From Thermosipho sp. (in: thermotogales) (GTDB lineage: Bacteria; Thermotogota; Thermotogae; Thermotogales; Fervidobacteriaceae): DNA of 39,839 nt. The translations under genes and the position numbers were made by a program. Location of the stretch: positions 1 through 39,839 of the forward strand of contig JASKLO010000013.1 of assembly GCA_030153605.1 (NCBI GenBank). Direction: 5' to 3'. Positions 24,674 through 34,025 of the stretch are shown here, piece by piece; the first letter of the stretch is position 1; the number at the start of each line of letters is the position of its first letter. The notes under the pieces are model-generated. The model worked only from the letters and a program-made list of their open reading frames with translations. It did no database searches and had not been told where the DNA came from.

Positions 24674-25673
24674 TGTTTTCCCCCTTTTTAATTTCAAATA
24701 TTTCAAGTACCTTTTCTATTATATCACGTCTAAAGGCAAGGTCGGAATGACTTGTAAAATGAAAAACTATATTATTTTTTGCATCTTGAATAGCACTGTA
24801 ATATGGAACCATACCATCATTAATTTGAAATAATGAATTTTCAGGGAAAATATTTTCAACCATATATTTTAGTAACATAAGGCCAAGAGAGTAAGATATT
24901 TTTGAAGTAATTACATCCATAATATCCACGTTTTTAAGATTAAAATCCAAAATCCCTACAAAATTATATGTCTCAATTTGTTTAGGAATTACTGGATATT
25001 GTTTTCCGAATATTAAATATCTATAATTTGGAGCTTCAATTGAGCCTCCAACAATATTAGAAGTAATTAGCGCAAATTTTATAAGTTCTATTTTGCTATT
25101 GCTAATGTAATTAAATACATGTTTTTTTAAGATAATAAAATTTGCTAACGGTGAACCCCTATGTGGGGTTCCAGAAAAAATGACTTTTTTTACTTTATCT
25201 TGAAAATTTAAATCTTGAAGGGCGTATCGAACTAAAATACCACCCATGCTGTGAGCAAAAATATAAAAAGAATCAAATTTTTTAGTGTATTCTACAAGTT
25301 TTTTAGCAGAATATTCTAACTTTACCGTTAGGGTTGGATAAAGATAAAAATATAGCCCTACATTTTTTGGAGAATAAGTTTTAAATGATTCAATCATTGA
25401 ACGTTTATAATCATCTATTTTCTCATTTATTTCTTTAGGTGAAATTCCATGAATAATTATGATCACAGGGCTTCCTTCTCTAATTGTAATGAGTTCTGGT
25501 TCAAAAGGGTCCCAATTAGAAACTTTTAATTCATCATAATCAAAAAAAGGATCTATAGGAGCTCCAACTGATTTATAAATAGTTATACCTTGAAATTTAT
25601 ATTCGTATAAATTGATACTAAAACTAAAAGACACAGCAAATACCATTATTAAAAGAATTATTGCTTTTTTCAA
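24663..25673 (-). CDS. Exported alpha/beta hydrolase, lipase/PGAP1-like
   Basis: This is a 336-residue protein with an N-terminal signal peptide (about residues 1-20). An alpha/beta-hydrolase core follows: IIIIHGISP near residue 72 (oxyanion region), nucleophile elbow AHSMGG near 138-143, SGTPHRGSPLA near 168 and a late HSDLAF that may supply the catalytic His. The GTPHRGSP segment is typical of PGAP1-like and triacylglycerol-lipase-like hydrolases. The substrate is unknown, probably an ester outside the cytoplasm. The start is a TTG at 25673 after AAAGGAGT, overlapping the sirtuin stop as TTGA. The lipoprotein gene overlaps its end. Confidence 0.8.
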   Translation of the reverse strand: MKKAIILLIMVFAVSFSFSINLYEYKFQGITIYKSVGAPIDPFFDYDELKVSNWDPFEPELITIREGSPVIIIIHGISPKEINEKIDDYKRSMIESFKTYSPKNVGLYFYLYPTLTVKLEYSAKKLVEYTKKFDSFYIFAHSMGGILVRYALQDLNFQDKVKKVIFSGTPHRGSPLANFIILKKHVFNYISNSKIELIKFALITSNIVGGSIEAPNYRYLIFGKQYPVIPKQIETYNFVGILDFNLKNVDIMDVITSKISYSLGLMLLKYMVENIFPENSLFQINDGMVPYYSAIQDAKNNIVFHFTSHSDLAFRRDIIEKVLEIFEIKKGENNEK

Positions 25674-26398
25674 TTTTGAAATACTCCTTTGATTTTTAAA
25701 AAATTTAAAAGATTATGGGAAAAAATGCTTGCTTGAACATTAATCTTGAAATCTGCTAAATCATCTAATTTGGTATCATCATTATTAACTATTATAAGTT
25801 TTCCATATTTCCTTTTAAACAAAATTGGCAAATAGGCTGCAGGATATACTGAGAGGGAAGAAGCAATAACAAGCATGATTTCTGCTTTTTCTAATAAACT
25901 TAATGCCATTTCCCATGCATTTGCGGGCAAATTTTCACCAAAAAATATTATGTTAGGCCTTATTAATCCACCGCATTCGCAGTAATAAGATTTCATTACT
26001 TCGTTTATTGAATATTTTATCCCGCATTTTGTGCAATAAAATTTAGTTGCGTTTCCATGTAATTCTACAACTTTTTTTGTACCAGCTTTAGAGTGCAAGT
26101 TATCAATATTTTGAGTAATTACACCGAGCAAAAAACCTTTTTCTTCTAAAATAGAAAGTAATTTGTGAGTTAAGTTTGGTGAGGCACTATACATTGGTAA
26201 AAATGTTTCTTTTGCGAATTTATAAAATTTTTCTGGATTTTTATAAAAATAATCTAAATCGAAAATTTCTTTTCCATATTTTGAATATAGACCATTTTTA
26301 CTTCTAAAATCTGGTATGCCGCTTTCGGTGCTTACACCTGCTCCTGTAAGAGCAACAGTAGGATGATTAATTATCAACTCAGCAATTTTTTCTATCAT
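25670..26398 (-). CDS. cobB: NAD-dependent protein deacylase (Sir2/CobB)
   Basis: This 242-residue sirtuin removes acyl groups from lysine using NAD+. Motifs are GAGVSTESGIPDFRS near residues 19-33, TQNIDNLH near 98-105, the catalytic His in VELHG near 116, and a structural zinc site with CTKC near 123-126 and CEC near 141-143. Length matches the Thermotoga maritima Sir2. The ATG lies inside the end of the ChrA gene (20-base overlap) with GGTGGTG upstream. Confidence 0.96.
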   Translation of the reverse strand: MIEKIAELIINHPTVALTGAGVSTESGIPDFRSKNGLYSKYGKEIFDLDYFYKNPEKFYKFAKETFLPMYSASPNLTHKLLSILEEKGFLLGVITQNIDNLHSKAGTKKVVELHGNATKFYCTKCGIKYSINEVMKSYYCECGGLIRPNIIFFGENLPANAWEMALSLLEKAEIMLVIASSLSVYPAAYLPILFKRKYGKLIIVNNDDTKLDDLADFKINVQASIFSHNLLNFLKIKGVFQN

Positions 26399-26918
26399 GG
26401 TAGCACCACCATACTATAAAAACAAATAATATGATAAGAAAGTTTTTATAAAAAATAGCTAAAAAAATTGACAACAACAAAATAATTACTTTAAAAAAAT
26501 TCCATTTTTGCCTTTTTATTAAAGAATATAAAACTCCAAGAATTAAACCCAATACGGCCCCATAAATTCCTTTAAAAAAGCTTTTTAAATAAATATTATT
26601 GGAATATAAATTAACTAAACTTCCAAGTAAAATAATAGCTCCAACAGGTGGAATAATAACAGCGATAACAGCTATTATTGAACCCCAAACACCTAGTATA
26701 GCTTCTCCTAGCATTATTGCAATATTAATAGCAATAGGTCCTGGAACTGATTGGGCAACAGATAAAATTTTTAAAAATTCATCTTCATTAATGTACTTAG
26801 AGAGTCTTTTTTGAAACACTGGTACCATAGCATAACCACCGCCTAATGCTAAAAGAGCGGTGGAGAAAAATATATAAAAAATTTCAAAAGACTTAGAAAA
26901 GATTTTCTTCTTCCTCAT
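26379..26918 (-). CDS. Chromate transporter (ChrA) single-domain protein
   Basis: This is a membrane protein of about 179 residues with one CHR domain. ALGGGYAMVPVFQKRL near residues 21-36 and QSVPGPIAINIAIMLG near 54-69 are the family signatures, and about six hydrophobic segments follow. Short CHR proteins normally work as pairs from adjacent genes; here only one copy is present. Chromate export is the named activity of the family but is not proven for orphan single-domain forms. The ATG at 26918 has a weak ribosome binding site; a TTG at 26933 is an alternative. It overlaps xseB by 26 bases. Confidence 0.8.
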   Translation of the reverse strand: MRKKKIFSKSFEIFYIFFSTALLALGGGYAMVPVFQKRLSKYINEDEFLKILSVAQSVPGPIAINIAIMLGEAILGVWGSIIAVIAVIIPPVGAIILLGSLVNLYSNNIYLKSFFKGIYGAVLGLILGVLYSLIKRQKWNFFKVIILLLSIFLAIFYKNFLIILFVFIVWWCYHDRKNC

Positions 26919-27177
26919 TTTCTTCTCTTTCAAGTTTTTCTAAATATTCTTTGTATTTCTCATCAATTTCTTCTTTTTCTTTCTTAAAATTTATTAATTT
27001 TGCTCTAGCAATTGCTAAAAGTTCGACTGCTTTTCCATATAACTTTAATGCTAATTCAATATCAACATCATTTTGATGGAAATAATCTTTTATTTCTTCA
27101 ATTTTTTTTACAAGTTCGTTAAAACTTAATTTTTCCATATCTTCAGAATTTAAAGAGAGTATGTCCTCCATATGCAT
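26893..27177 (-). CDS. xseB: Exodeoxyribonuclease VII small subunit
   Basis: The 94-residue product is largely helical and acidic, with the XseB core SFNELVKKIEEI and a middle VDIELALKLYGKAVELL. The usual core is LE..V..LE.G...LE.SL..YE.G; the glycine position varies here. It has a long charged C-terminal helix ending EENEEEENLF. XseB binds XseA to form the single-strand exonuclease. I start at the ATG at 27177, six bases after AAGGAGG, rather than the adjacent TTG. It overlaps xseA by 35 bases. Confidence 0.85.
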   Translation of the reverse strand: MHMEDILSLNSEDMEKLSFNELVKKIEEIKDYFHQNDVDIELALKLYGKAVELLAIARAKLINFKKEKEEIDEKYKEYLEKLEREENEEEENLF

Positions 27178-28600
27178 CAATTTCCTCCTTCTTTTTCTCA
27201 GTATTTTTTTCTTTTACAACTTTAAGATTAAGTGTTCCATCTTTTAAAAAAGCTCTTAGATTATCGCCAATTTTTACTTGATTAACGCTATTAACAAAGT
27301 TTTTGTTCTTTCTCAAAATTGCTCCTCCAAATAGAATTGCAGCATATTCTCTATGTTTCAAGAGTGAATCGAAAATTTCATTTAATTTTTCATCTCTTTG
27401 TGAAATTTCAGATTGAATGTTCTGGGAGATGATTATTTTAAAATTTTCTAGGAATTTTATGTTGTTTATTAATTCATTTTCAATTGAATTAGAAAGATAA
27501 GAAATAAATTCTGATGAGATGGTTTGTTCAAGTGAGGAAAAAGTAAAGTTGATAAATCTTTTTATGTTTTTTAAATGTTCTATTGAATCTTTACTTAAAG
27601 TTTTTAAATTTGAATTTATAGAGTTATTGATAATTTGTATGATTGAATCATCAGTTTTTCTTTCAAATTTATCCAAAAAGTTAATCATAATAATTTCAAA
27701 TTCTCTCCAGTTATTGTCTAATTTTTTGATGTTATCTTCAATTTGCTTTGAAATAGCTCTAGCTACTTCAGTAGGTGTTGCAAATCTTTTCCAAGCTACA
27801 TAATCTGGAATAGTAAAATCACGTTCATGTCCTATTCCAGAGAGGACAGGACAAAAATTATTAAAATTAGCAATTTCTATTCCAAGTTTAAGATCATCGA
27901 AATACATTAAATCACTACTTGCTCCCCCTCCACGAGCTATAACTACTACATCATAATCTATCTGTGAGTTTCTTATTCTATTCAAAGCTAAAATAATTCC
28001 AGTAGCAGTTTCAGCTCCTTGCATAGGTGATTCGTATAAATGGACTATGGGTCTGTATATAAGAGGCACTGTTAAATTTTTTAAAAAATCCTCATAGCCA
28101 GCTGCAGTTTTTGAAGAAATAATTGCAATTTTTTTAATTGGTTCAAGTTCAGATAAGTCATGAATTTCGGTCATTAAAAGATTTTGTGCTTTTAATTCGT
28201 TTAAGATTTCTTTTCGCCTTTTTTCAATTTCAGAATCTCCAACAGGAGCAATTGTATCAGCATAAAATGTAAAACTAAGTCTGTCTTTGTAAAAAGATAA
28301 ACGTCCTTGAAAAATCCATTTTTTTCCAACAAGTTCATCTGCTGATTTCAAACCTAATCTAGTAAGAATTATGCTCCCTAATTTTGCAGGAACGTAGACT
28401 GTTATTTCAATATTTCTAGAACCGTATTTTGTAGAATATGGTTGTGAAACGCTGATGTACAAACCAGTTTTATGACTTTTTGCTCTTACCACATCAGCGT
28501 AAAATCTGAATTCTTCACTTGTCAAACCAGAGAGTTCTATTTTTCTATTTACATATTCATATAGATCTATAAGATCTTTGAACTCAATAATATTCTCCAT
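27143..28600 (-). CDS. xseA: Exodeoxyribonuclease VII large subunit
   Basis: The product is about 485 residues. An N-terminal OB-fold is followed by the catalytic domain with IAIISSKTAAGYEDF near residue 158, VVIARGGGASSDLMYFDD near 221, IGHERDFTIPDYVAWKRFATPTEVA near 257 (quoted in part: GHERDFTIPDYVA) and a long C-terminal coiled coil. XseA degrades single-stranded DNA from both ends. I prefer the ATG at 28600, which overlaps the polA stop as TAATG; a GTG nine bases upstream, with AAGGA at good spacing, is also possible. polA, xseA and xseB form one coupled unit. Confidence 0.95.
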   Translation of the reverse strand: MENIIEFKDLIDLYEYVNRKIELSGLTSEEFRFYADVVRAKSHKTGLYISVSQPYSTKYGSRNIEITVYVPAKLGSIILTRLGLKSADELVGKKWIFQGRLSFYKDRLSFTFYADTIAPVGDSEIEKRRKEILNELKAQNLLMTEIHDLSELEPIKKIAIISSKTAAGYEDFLKNLTVPLIYRPIVHLYESPMQGAETATGIILALNRIRNSQIDYDVVVIARGGGASSDLMYFDDLKLGIEIANFNNFCPVLSGIGHERDFTIPDYVAWKRFATPTEVARAISKQIEDNIKKLDNNWREFEIIMINFLDKFERKTDDSIIQIINNSINSNLKTLSKDSIEHLKNIKRFINFTFSSLEQTISSEFISYLSNSIENELINNIKFLENFKIIISQNIQSEISQRDEKLNEIFDSLLKHREYAAILFGGAILRKNKNFVNSVNQVKIGDNLRAFLKDGTLNLKVVKEKNTEKKKEEIDAYGGHTLFKF

Positions 28601-31281
28601 TATTCCCACTCTTTTCCTTGATATAATTCAACAGTAAGTGGAACTTTTAACTTTGCCGCATTTTCCATTTCGTTTTTAATAATTTTTTTCATTGTTTCTA
28701 ATTCATTCTCGGGAACTTCGAAAACCAATTCATCATGAACTTGAAGAATCATTTTACTTTTCAGTTTTTCCTTTTTTAATTTGTTATGAATTTTAATCAT
28801 AGCAATTTTAATTATATCAGCAGCAGTACCTTGAATAGGAGTATTGATAGCAATTCTTTCTCCTTCTCCACGAATGTTTGCATTTGATGATTTTAAATGA
28901 GGAATCTCTCTTTTTCTACCAAATAATGTTTCAACATAACCATGTTTTTTTGCAAATTCCTTTGTTTTATTTATGTAATCAAATACTCCAGAATAAAATT
29001 TAAAATAATTATCGATTATTTTTTTAGTTTCTGAAACACTCAAACCAATCCTTTTTGATAAGCCATAAGGTGAAACTCCGTAAATAATAGCAAAGTTAAC
29101 CATTTTACCAATTCTTCTCATGTTTTCTGTAACTAAACTTTCTGAAATTCCAAAGATGTTTGCAGCAGTAATGGTATGAATATCCAAATTATTTTTAAAT
29201 GCTTCAATTAAGTTTTTATCTTCACTTACATGAGCAAGTATCCTAAGTTCAATTTGAGAATAATCAGCGCCAACAATCCACCAACCATTCTCTTGTGGTT
29301 TGATCGCCTTTCTTATTTCTTTTCCTTCTTCACTTCTAGTTGGAAGGTTTTGTAAATTTGGTTCTGAACTACTTAAACGTCCAGTGGCTGTTCCGGTTTG
29401 ATGAAAACTTGTGTGAATTCTTCCAGTCTTTGGATTTATTTCTTTAGGAAGGGAATCTAAGTATGTACTTTTTAATTTTTGAAGTTTTCTATATTCAAGG
29501 ATTAATTTAGCAATTTCAAAATCATTAGACAGTATTTCAAGTACTTCAGCATCGGTGGAAAAACTCCCTTTGTTAGTTTTTTTGACAGTTGGTAAATTTA
29601 ATTTTTCGAATAATATGTAAGCAACTTGCTTTGAAGAATTTAAATTAAACTTTTCTCCAGCAAGTTCAAAAATTTGTTCTTGAAGTTTGTTCATTTTTAA
29701 ACCATATTCTTTAGAAAGATTTTCAAGATATTCTTTATCGAAATAAACTCCATTGATTTCCATTTGGGCTAATACGTTAATTAAAGGTAATTCGATTTCA
29801 TGTAAAAGTTTTTCAAGATTTTTTTCGTAAATTTTTCTACTAAGGTTTCTAAATAATCTATATGTAACATCGGCATCTTCACAAGAATATTTTGCGGCTT
29901 TTTCAACAGGTACATAAGAAAAGTCACTAGCAAATAAAGGAGTAGGAGTTTCAACTACCTCTTCAAAAGAAGTCATTTTATAACCTAAATACTTTAAAGC
30001 AAGTTCATCCAAATTAAAACGCCTTTCCTCAGGATTTAATAGATAAGCAGCAATCATTGTATCAAAATGAGGAACATTTGGTTCAATATTGTGCATTTTA
30101 AAAATTTTGTAGTCATATTTTAGATTTTGGCCAACAATATTATAATCATTTGATTCAAGCAGATTCTTTAAAAATTCTATAACTTTGTCTTTCGGAATAT
30201 TTTTTCCAGTTTTATGTGATATAGGAATATAATAAGCTTTTCCTTCCGCCGTAGCGAGAGAAATACCTACAAGTTCAGAATCAAAGGGATCTAAAGAAGT
30301 GGTTTCGGTATCAATTGAAAAAGTTCTAATTTCATCAATTTCTTTTTTTAATTTAATAAGTTTTTCATCTGAATCAATAATAGTATATTTTGAATGAAGT
30401 TCGGTAGTATATAGATTTAATTCTTTAATGATGCTTGCAAACTCAAATTTTTTAAGAGTTTCAATTAATTTGTTAGGGTTATATCCTTGATAAATAAATT
30501 CATTTTTCTTAAATTCAATGGGCGCATCATAGAGAAGTTTTGCTAATTCTATGCTTTTTTCAAGATCATTTTTGTAATTTTCAAGAGCATTTCTAACTTT
30601 TGGAGTTAATTTGTTGATGTTTTTTAAAATGTTTTCAATACTACCATATTTTTTTAATAAAGAAACAGCTGTTCGTTTGCCTATTCCTCTTACACCTGGT
30701 ATATTATCAATTGGGTCTCCAACAAGGGCAAGATAATCAACAAATTGTTCAGGATAGATTCCGTATTTTTCAAATACCTTTTCCCTAGTATAAAGAACTA
30801 TATCAGTAATACCTCTTTCAACACGCCAAACAAAAACGTTATCATTCACTAATTGTAGTAAATCTTTATCGCCTGTAACAATATCTATTTCATCAAATTC
30901 TTTAGAAAATTTTTTAGCTACTGTGGCAATAATATCATCTGCCTCATATCCAGGAATTTTTAATACTTTCATTCCCAAACCTTCAATTACTTCAATTACA
31001 TATGGAATCTGTTCAAGTAAAAGTTCTGGAGTTTCTGGACGATTTGCTTTATATGTTTCTAAAACTTGTTTTCTAAATGTACTACCACCTTTAGAATCCA
31101 AAACAAAAGCACAAGCATCTCTGCCAGTTTTGATATGTTCTTTGAGAAATTTAATGATCATTTTTGTAACACCATATACAGCATTAGTATGGAATCCTGT
31201 CGAAGTTTTTAAAGATTGATCTAGAGCAAAATAAGCCCTATAAACCAAACCAGTTCCATCAAATAGAAACATCTTTTCCAC
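28600..31281 (-). CDS. polA: DNA polymerase I
   Basis: The product is an 893-residue polymerase with three domains. The 5' nuclease begins MFLFDGTGLVYRAYFAL and has YEADD and GDKDLLQL. The 3'-5' exonuclease is intact, with FSIDTETTSLDP, the ExoII Asp in GQNLKYDYKIF and YSCEDAD, so proofreading is predicted active. Polymerase motifs are DYSQIELRIL (A), RRIGKMVNFAIIYG (B, with the Phe that disfavours dideoxynucleotides) and QVHDELVFE (C). The GTG at 31281 gives an N-terminus (MEKMFLFDG) like that recalled for Thermosipho africanus (MGKMFLFDG); AGGGAG lies ten bases upstream. An ATG at 31272 is an alternative. The start overlaps the AhpD-like gene. Confidence 0.97.
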   Translation of the reverse strand: MEKMFLFDGTGLVYRAYFALDQSLKTSTGFHTNAVYGVTKMIIKFLKEHIKTGRDACAFVLDSKGGSTFRKQVLETYKANRPETPELLLEQIPYVIEVIEGLGMKVLKIPGYEADDIIATVAKKFSKEFDEIDIVTGDKDLLQLVNDNVFVWRVERGITDIVLYTREKVFEKYGIYPEQFVDYLALVGDPIDNIPGVRGIGKRTAVSLLKKYGSIENILKNINKLTPKVRNALENYKNDLEKSIELAKLLYDAPIEFKKNEFIYQGYNPNKLIETLKKFEFASIIKELNLYTTELHSKYTIIDSDEKLIKLKKEIDEIRTFSIDTETTSLDPFDSELVGISLATAEGKAYYIPISHKTGKNIPKDKVIEFLKNLLESNDYNIVGQNLKYDYKIFKMHNIEPNVPHFDTMIAAYLLNPEERRFNLDELALKYLGYKMTSFEEVVETPTPLFASDFSYVPVEKAAKYSCEDADVTYRLFRNLSRKIYEKNLEKLLHEIELPLINVLAQMEINGVYFDKEYLENLSKEYGLKMNKLQEQIFELAGEKFNLNSSKQVAYILFEKLNLPTVKKTNKGSFSTDAEVLEILSNDFEIAKLILEYRKLQKLKSTYLDSLPKEINPKTGRIHTSFHQTGTATGRLSSSEPNLQNLPTRSEEGKEIRKAIKPQENGWWIVGADYSQIELRILAHVSEDKNLIEAFKNNLDIHTITAANIFGISESLVTENMRRIGKMVNFAIIYGVSPYGLSKRIGLSVSETKKIIDNYFKFYSGVFDYINKTKEFAKKHGYVETLFGRKREIPHLKSSNANIRGEGERIAINTPIQGTAADIIKIAMIKIHNKLKKEKLKSKMILQVHDELVFEVPENELETMKKIIKNEMENAAKLKVPLTVELYQGKEWE

Positions 31282-31624
31282 TTTTTTGCATCTCCCTAAT
31301 TTCTTCAAGTAAATTAACCGCTCTTCTCAAATGAGGAATGATTATTGAACCACCAACAATCAAAGCAACGTCAAAGGTTTCAAAAAATTCTTCATCAGTA
31401 ACCCCAAGTTGAGCACATCTTATTATATGGTAAGTTATACAATCATCGCATCTAAGAACCATAGATGCGACTAGTCCCATTAATTCTTTGTGTTTCTCAT
31501 CTAATGCTCCTTTTTTATATACATTGCTATCTAAATTGAAAAATCTTTTTGTATTTAAAGTACCTTTTTCCAATATAATATTATTCATCTTTTCTCTAAA
31601 TTTTTTGAATGAATCAAGACTCAT
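31259..31624 (-). CDS. AhpD-like (carboxymuconolactone decarboxylase family) protein
   Basis: This 121-residue single-domain protein belongs to the CMD/AhpD-like superfamily. The redox motif CDDCxxxH is near residues 61-68 (RCDDCITYHI), so a thiol peroxidase or alkylhydroperoxidase-type role is plausible; there is no sign of decarboxylase function. The ATG follows AGGAGGGAG. It heads the unit that runs into polA, xseA and xseB and overlaps polA. A likely promoter lies just upstream. Confidence 0.88.
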   Translation of the reverse strand: MSLDSFKKFREKMNNIILEKGTLNTKRFFNLDSNVYKKGALDEKHKELMGLVASMVLRCDDCITYHIIRCAQLGVTDEEFFETFDVALIVGGSIIIPHLRRAVNLLEEIREMQKSGKDVSI

Positions 31625-31644
31625 TGTCTCCCTCCTTATTAAAT

Positions 31645-31653
31645 ATTATAACA
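31645..31653 (-). promoter_or_regulatory. Extended -10 promoter for the AhpD-like gene and polA
   Basis: The minus strand reads TGTTATAAT, a perfect -10 with the TGn extension, in the gap between mutS2 and the AhpD-like gene. No convincing -35 is seen. Predicted start is about 15 bases before the AhpD ribosome binding site. Confidence 0.6.
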
Positions 31654-31686
31654 CTTATAATAAAATGAAAGCTTTAGGAAAAATTT

Positions 31687-33981
31687 TTAAACTTCAATGT
31701 AGGTTACGCCAATACCGCCTTCGCTTGGCCGTCCAAATCTGTAATTTTTAATTCGGGGGTCTTTTCGGAGGAAATTCCAAATGTTTGAAGCTAAACTGCC
31801 TGTACCTTTACCATGAATTATAAAAGCAGAATTAAAATCAGAAAGAACAAGATCATCAATAAATTTATCGAGTAATTCTAAAGCTTCTTCAACTGTTTTT
31901 CCACGTAAATCTAGTTCGTTTTTCTCTAAAATTTTTGAATATGAAGATGAAAATAAAGGAGTTTTTTCAAGTTCTTTTGGAGGTTCAGTAGGAACAAGTT
32001 TATTTTTTTTGATTTCAACTTTTAAACCATTAAAATCAACTAAATATTTATTATCTCCTCTTTCTTCAACAATTTTTCCTATAGCTGTACCGTCTTTTAT
32101 TCTAACAAACGAACCAATTTCTAAAGTATTATTTGAAACAGGATTTTTCATAGAATCAATTACTTCTTCGATTTTTTCAAAATTTTTGTGTGTTGATTCT
32201 AAATCTTGAAGCCTTTTTTTCATAAGAGATTCACTATTGGTTTTTAAACTATGCATAGCTAGTTGTAAATTTTTTTTAGCAGAGCGAATTTCTTTGTAAA
32301 GATTTTTAATTTCATTATCAAGTTCTTCTATTTTTTTGACTTTTAATATATTATATTTTTTCTCATAGCTTTCTTTCAAATTTTCATACTCTTTTAATAA
32401 CTTTTCTAAATTTTCTTTTTTTCTTTCAAGTTCGCTTATCTTCGTGTTTAAGTCTTTGATAAGATTTTCTATTTTCAAATGATCTTTTGACATAAATGTT
32501 TCAGCTTTTTTAACAATCTTTTCAGAAAGACCTAGTTTTTTTGAAATTTCAAAAGCATGAGAAGCACCAGGAATATTTAATAAAACTTTATATGTAGGTT
32601 TTAAAGTTTCCATATCAAATTCCATGGAAGCAGTTAGAATATCTTCGCGTTCCATAGCGTACAACTTTACATTCGTTAAATGAGTGGTGATAATGAATTT
32701 AATATTTCTTTCAATTAACTCTTCTATGATACTTAAAGCCAAAGCACTACCTTCAAAAGGATCAGTACCCGAACCTAATTCATCAATAATAACTAAAGAA
32801 TTTTCATCAGCGTTTTCAAGTGCATAAACTATTCTAACTATATGAGAAGAGAATGTACTTAAATTTTCAACAACATCTTGAGCATCACCAATGTCAATAA
32901 ACAGTTTTAAATTTGGAATCCTTGTTCCAATATCTGCAAGTATAGGAAAGGCTTTTTGAGACATAAAAGTAAAAAGAGCAACGGTTTTTAAAGTTACTGT
33001 CTTTCCACCAGTATTTGGACCTGTAATTATTAAACCCTTTTTATCTTCTGGCAAATCTATTGTTATAGGAACAACCTTGTCTTTTTCAATTAATGGGTGT
33101 CGAGCATTGACTAATTTTAAATATTTTCCCTCAGGTTTTACAACAATAGCATTATTTTCTTTTGCAAATTTAGCTCTAGCGCTTAAAGAATCATAATGAC
33201 CTACAAGTTTTATATCTTTTCGTATATTATTAAGTTTTTCAAAAATTTTTAAAGAAACATTTCTTAGAATTCTATTTATTTCCACATTTTCTTCACTTTT
33301 TAAAATTTGGATATCGTCATTTAATTTGATGAATTCTTGAGGTTCAAAAAATAAGGAGGCACCTGAAGAAGAGGTTCCGTGAACAATACCTTGGAGTTTT
33401 GATCTTGCATTGGGTTTAAGCAAAAATACGTATCTACCATTCCTGATTGTATAAATTTGATCTTGTAGGTAATTTGAATTGTTAGCAATAAAAGAATCGA
33501 TTTTCTTTTTAATATCAGAATATAAATTTTTAATTCTTTTTCTTATATTTAAGAGATCTGCAGAAGCATTGTCTTTGATTTCGCCATTCTCATCAAAAAT
33601 CCTATCAATTTCACTTAATAAAAGAGAGTAATTTGAAAGATTAGAAAAATAAAATGACAACTTATAACGAGAGCTTTGAAAAATTTTTTTAATTTCTTCT
33701 ATAATAAGTAGAAAATTTTTAATTTCAAAGATTTCTTCTGGTTCAAGAATTAAATTATTTTCAATTTTATCCAAAATAGGTCTGATATCTTCAACTTTTT
33801 GAAATGATGGTAAACCAAAAGATACAAGAATTTCAATGGTTTCTTGTAAATAATCATATTCATTTTCACTTGGTTGGTTGTTAATTAAATACTCAAGATG
33901 TTCTTTTCCATAAATAGAAAAAGTCAACTTATGGATTTTTTCAAAAATTAAATCCCAATCAATAAATTTGGTAATTTCCAT
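31687..33981 (-). CDS. mutS2: Endonuclease MutS2 with Smr domain
   Basis: This 764-residue MutS2 lacks the mismatch-recognition domain of MutS1. The core and clamp regions come first, then the ATPase with Walker A GPNTGGKT near residue 320, STFSSH and Walker B VIIDELGSGTDP near 400. A long coiled coil (about 490-610) and a KOW-like VDFNGLKVEI segment follow, and a C-terminal Smr nuclease domain has LDLRG and HGKGTGSL. MutS2 suppresses recombination and, in Bacillus, rescues collided ribosomes. The ATG at 33981 follows AAGGAG; an upstream extension of the frame is cysteine-rich read-through of pit and is rejected. Confidence 0.96.
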   Translation of the reverse strand: MEITKFIDWDLIFEKIHKLTFSIYGKEHLEYLINNQPSENEYDYLQETIEILVSFGLPSFQKVEDIRPILDKIENNLILEPEEIFEIKNFLLIIEEIKKIFQSSRYKLSFYFSNLSNYSLLLSEIDRIFDENGEIKDNASADLLNIRKRIKNLYSDIKKKIDSFIANNSNYLQDQIYTIRNGRYVFLLKPNARSKLQGIVHGTSSSGASLFFEPQEFIKLNDDIQILKSEENVEINRILRNVSLKIFEKLNNIRKDIKLVGHYDSLSARAKFAKENNAIVVKPEGKYLKLVNARHPLIEKDKVVPITIDLPEDKKGLIITGPNTGGKTVTLKTVALFTFMSQKAFPILADIGTRIPNLKLFIDIGDAQDVVENLSTFSSHIVRIVYALENADENSLVIIDELGSGTDPFEGSALALSIIEELIERNIKFIITTHLTNVKLYAMEREDILTASMEFDMETLKPTYKVLLNIPGASHAFEISKKLGLSEKIVKKAETFMSKDHLKIENLIKDLNTKISELERKKENLEKLLKEYENLKESYEKKYNILKVKKIEELDNEIKNLYKEIRSAKKNLQLAMHSLKTNSESLMKKRLQDLESTHKNFEKIEEVIDSMKNPVSNNTLEIGSFVRIKDGTAIGKIVEERGDNKYLVDFNGLKVEIKKNKLVPTEPPKELEKTPLFSSSYSKILEKNELDLRGKTVEEALELLDKFIDDLVLSDFNSAFIIHGKGTGSLASNIWNFLRKDPRIKNYRFGRPSEGGIGVTYIEV

Positions 33982-34025
33982 TTTTTTTCTCCTTGAGATA
34001 AAATCTGAGAAAATTATATCACAAA

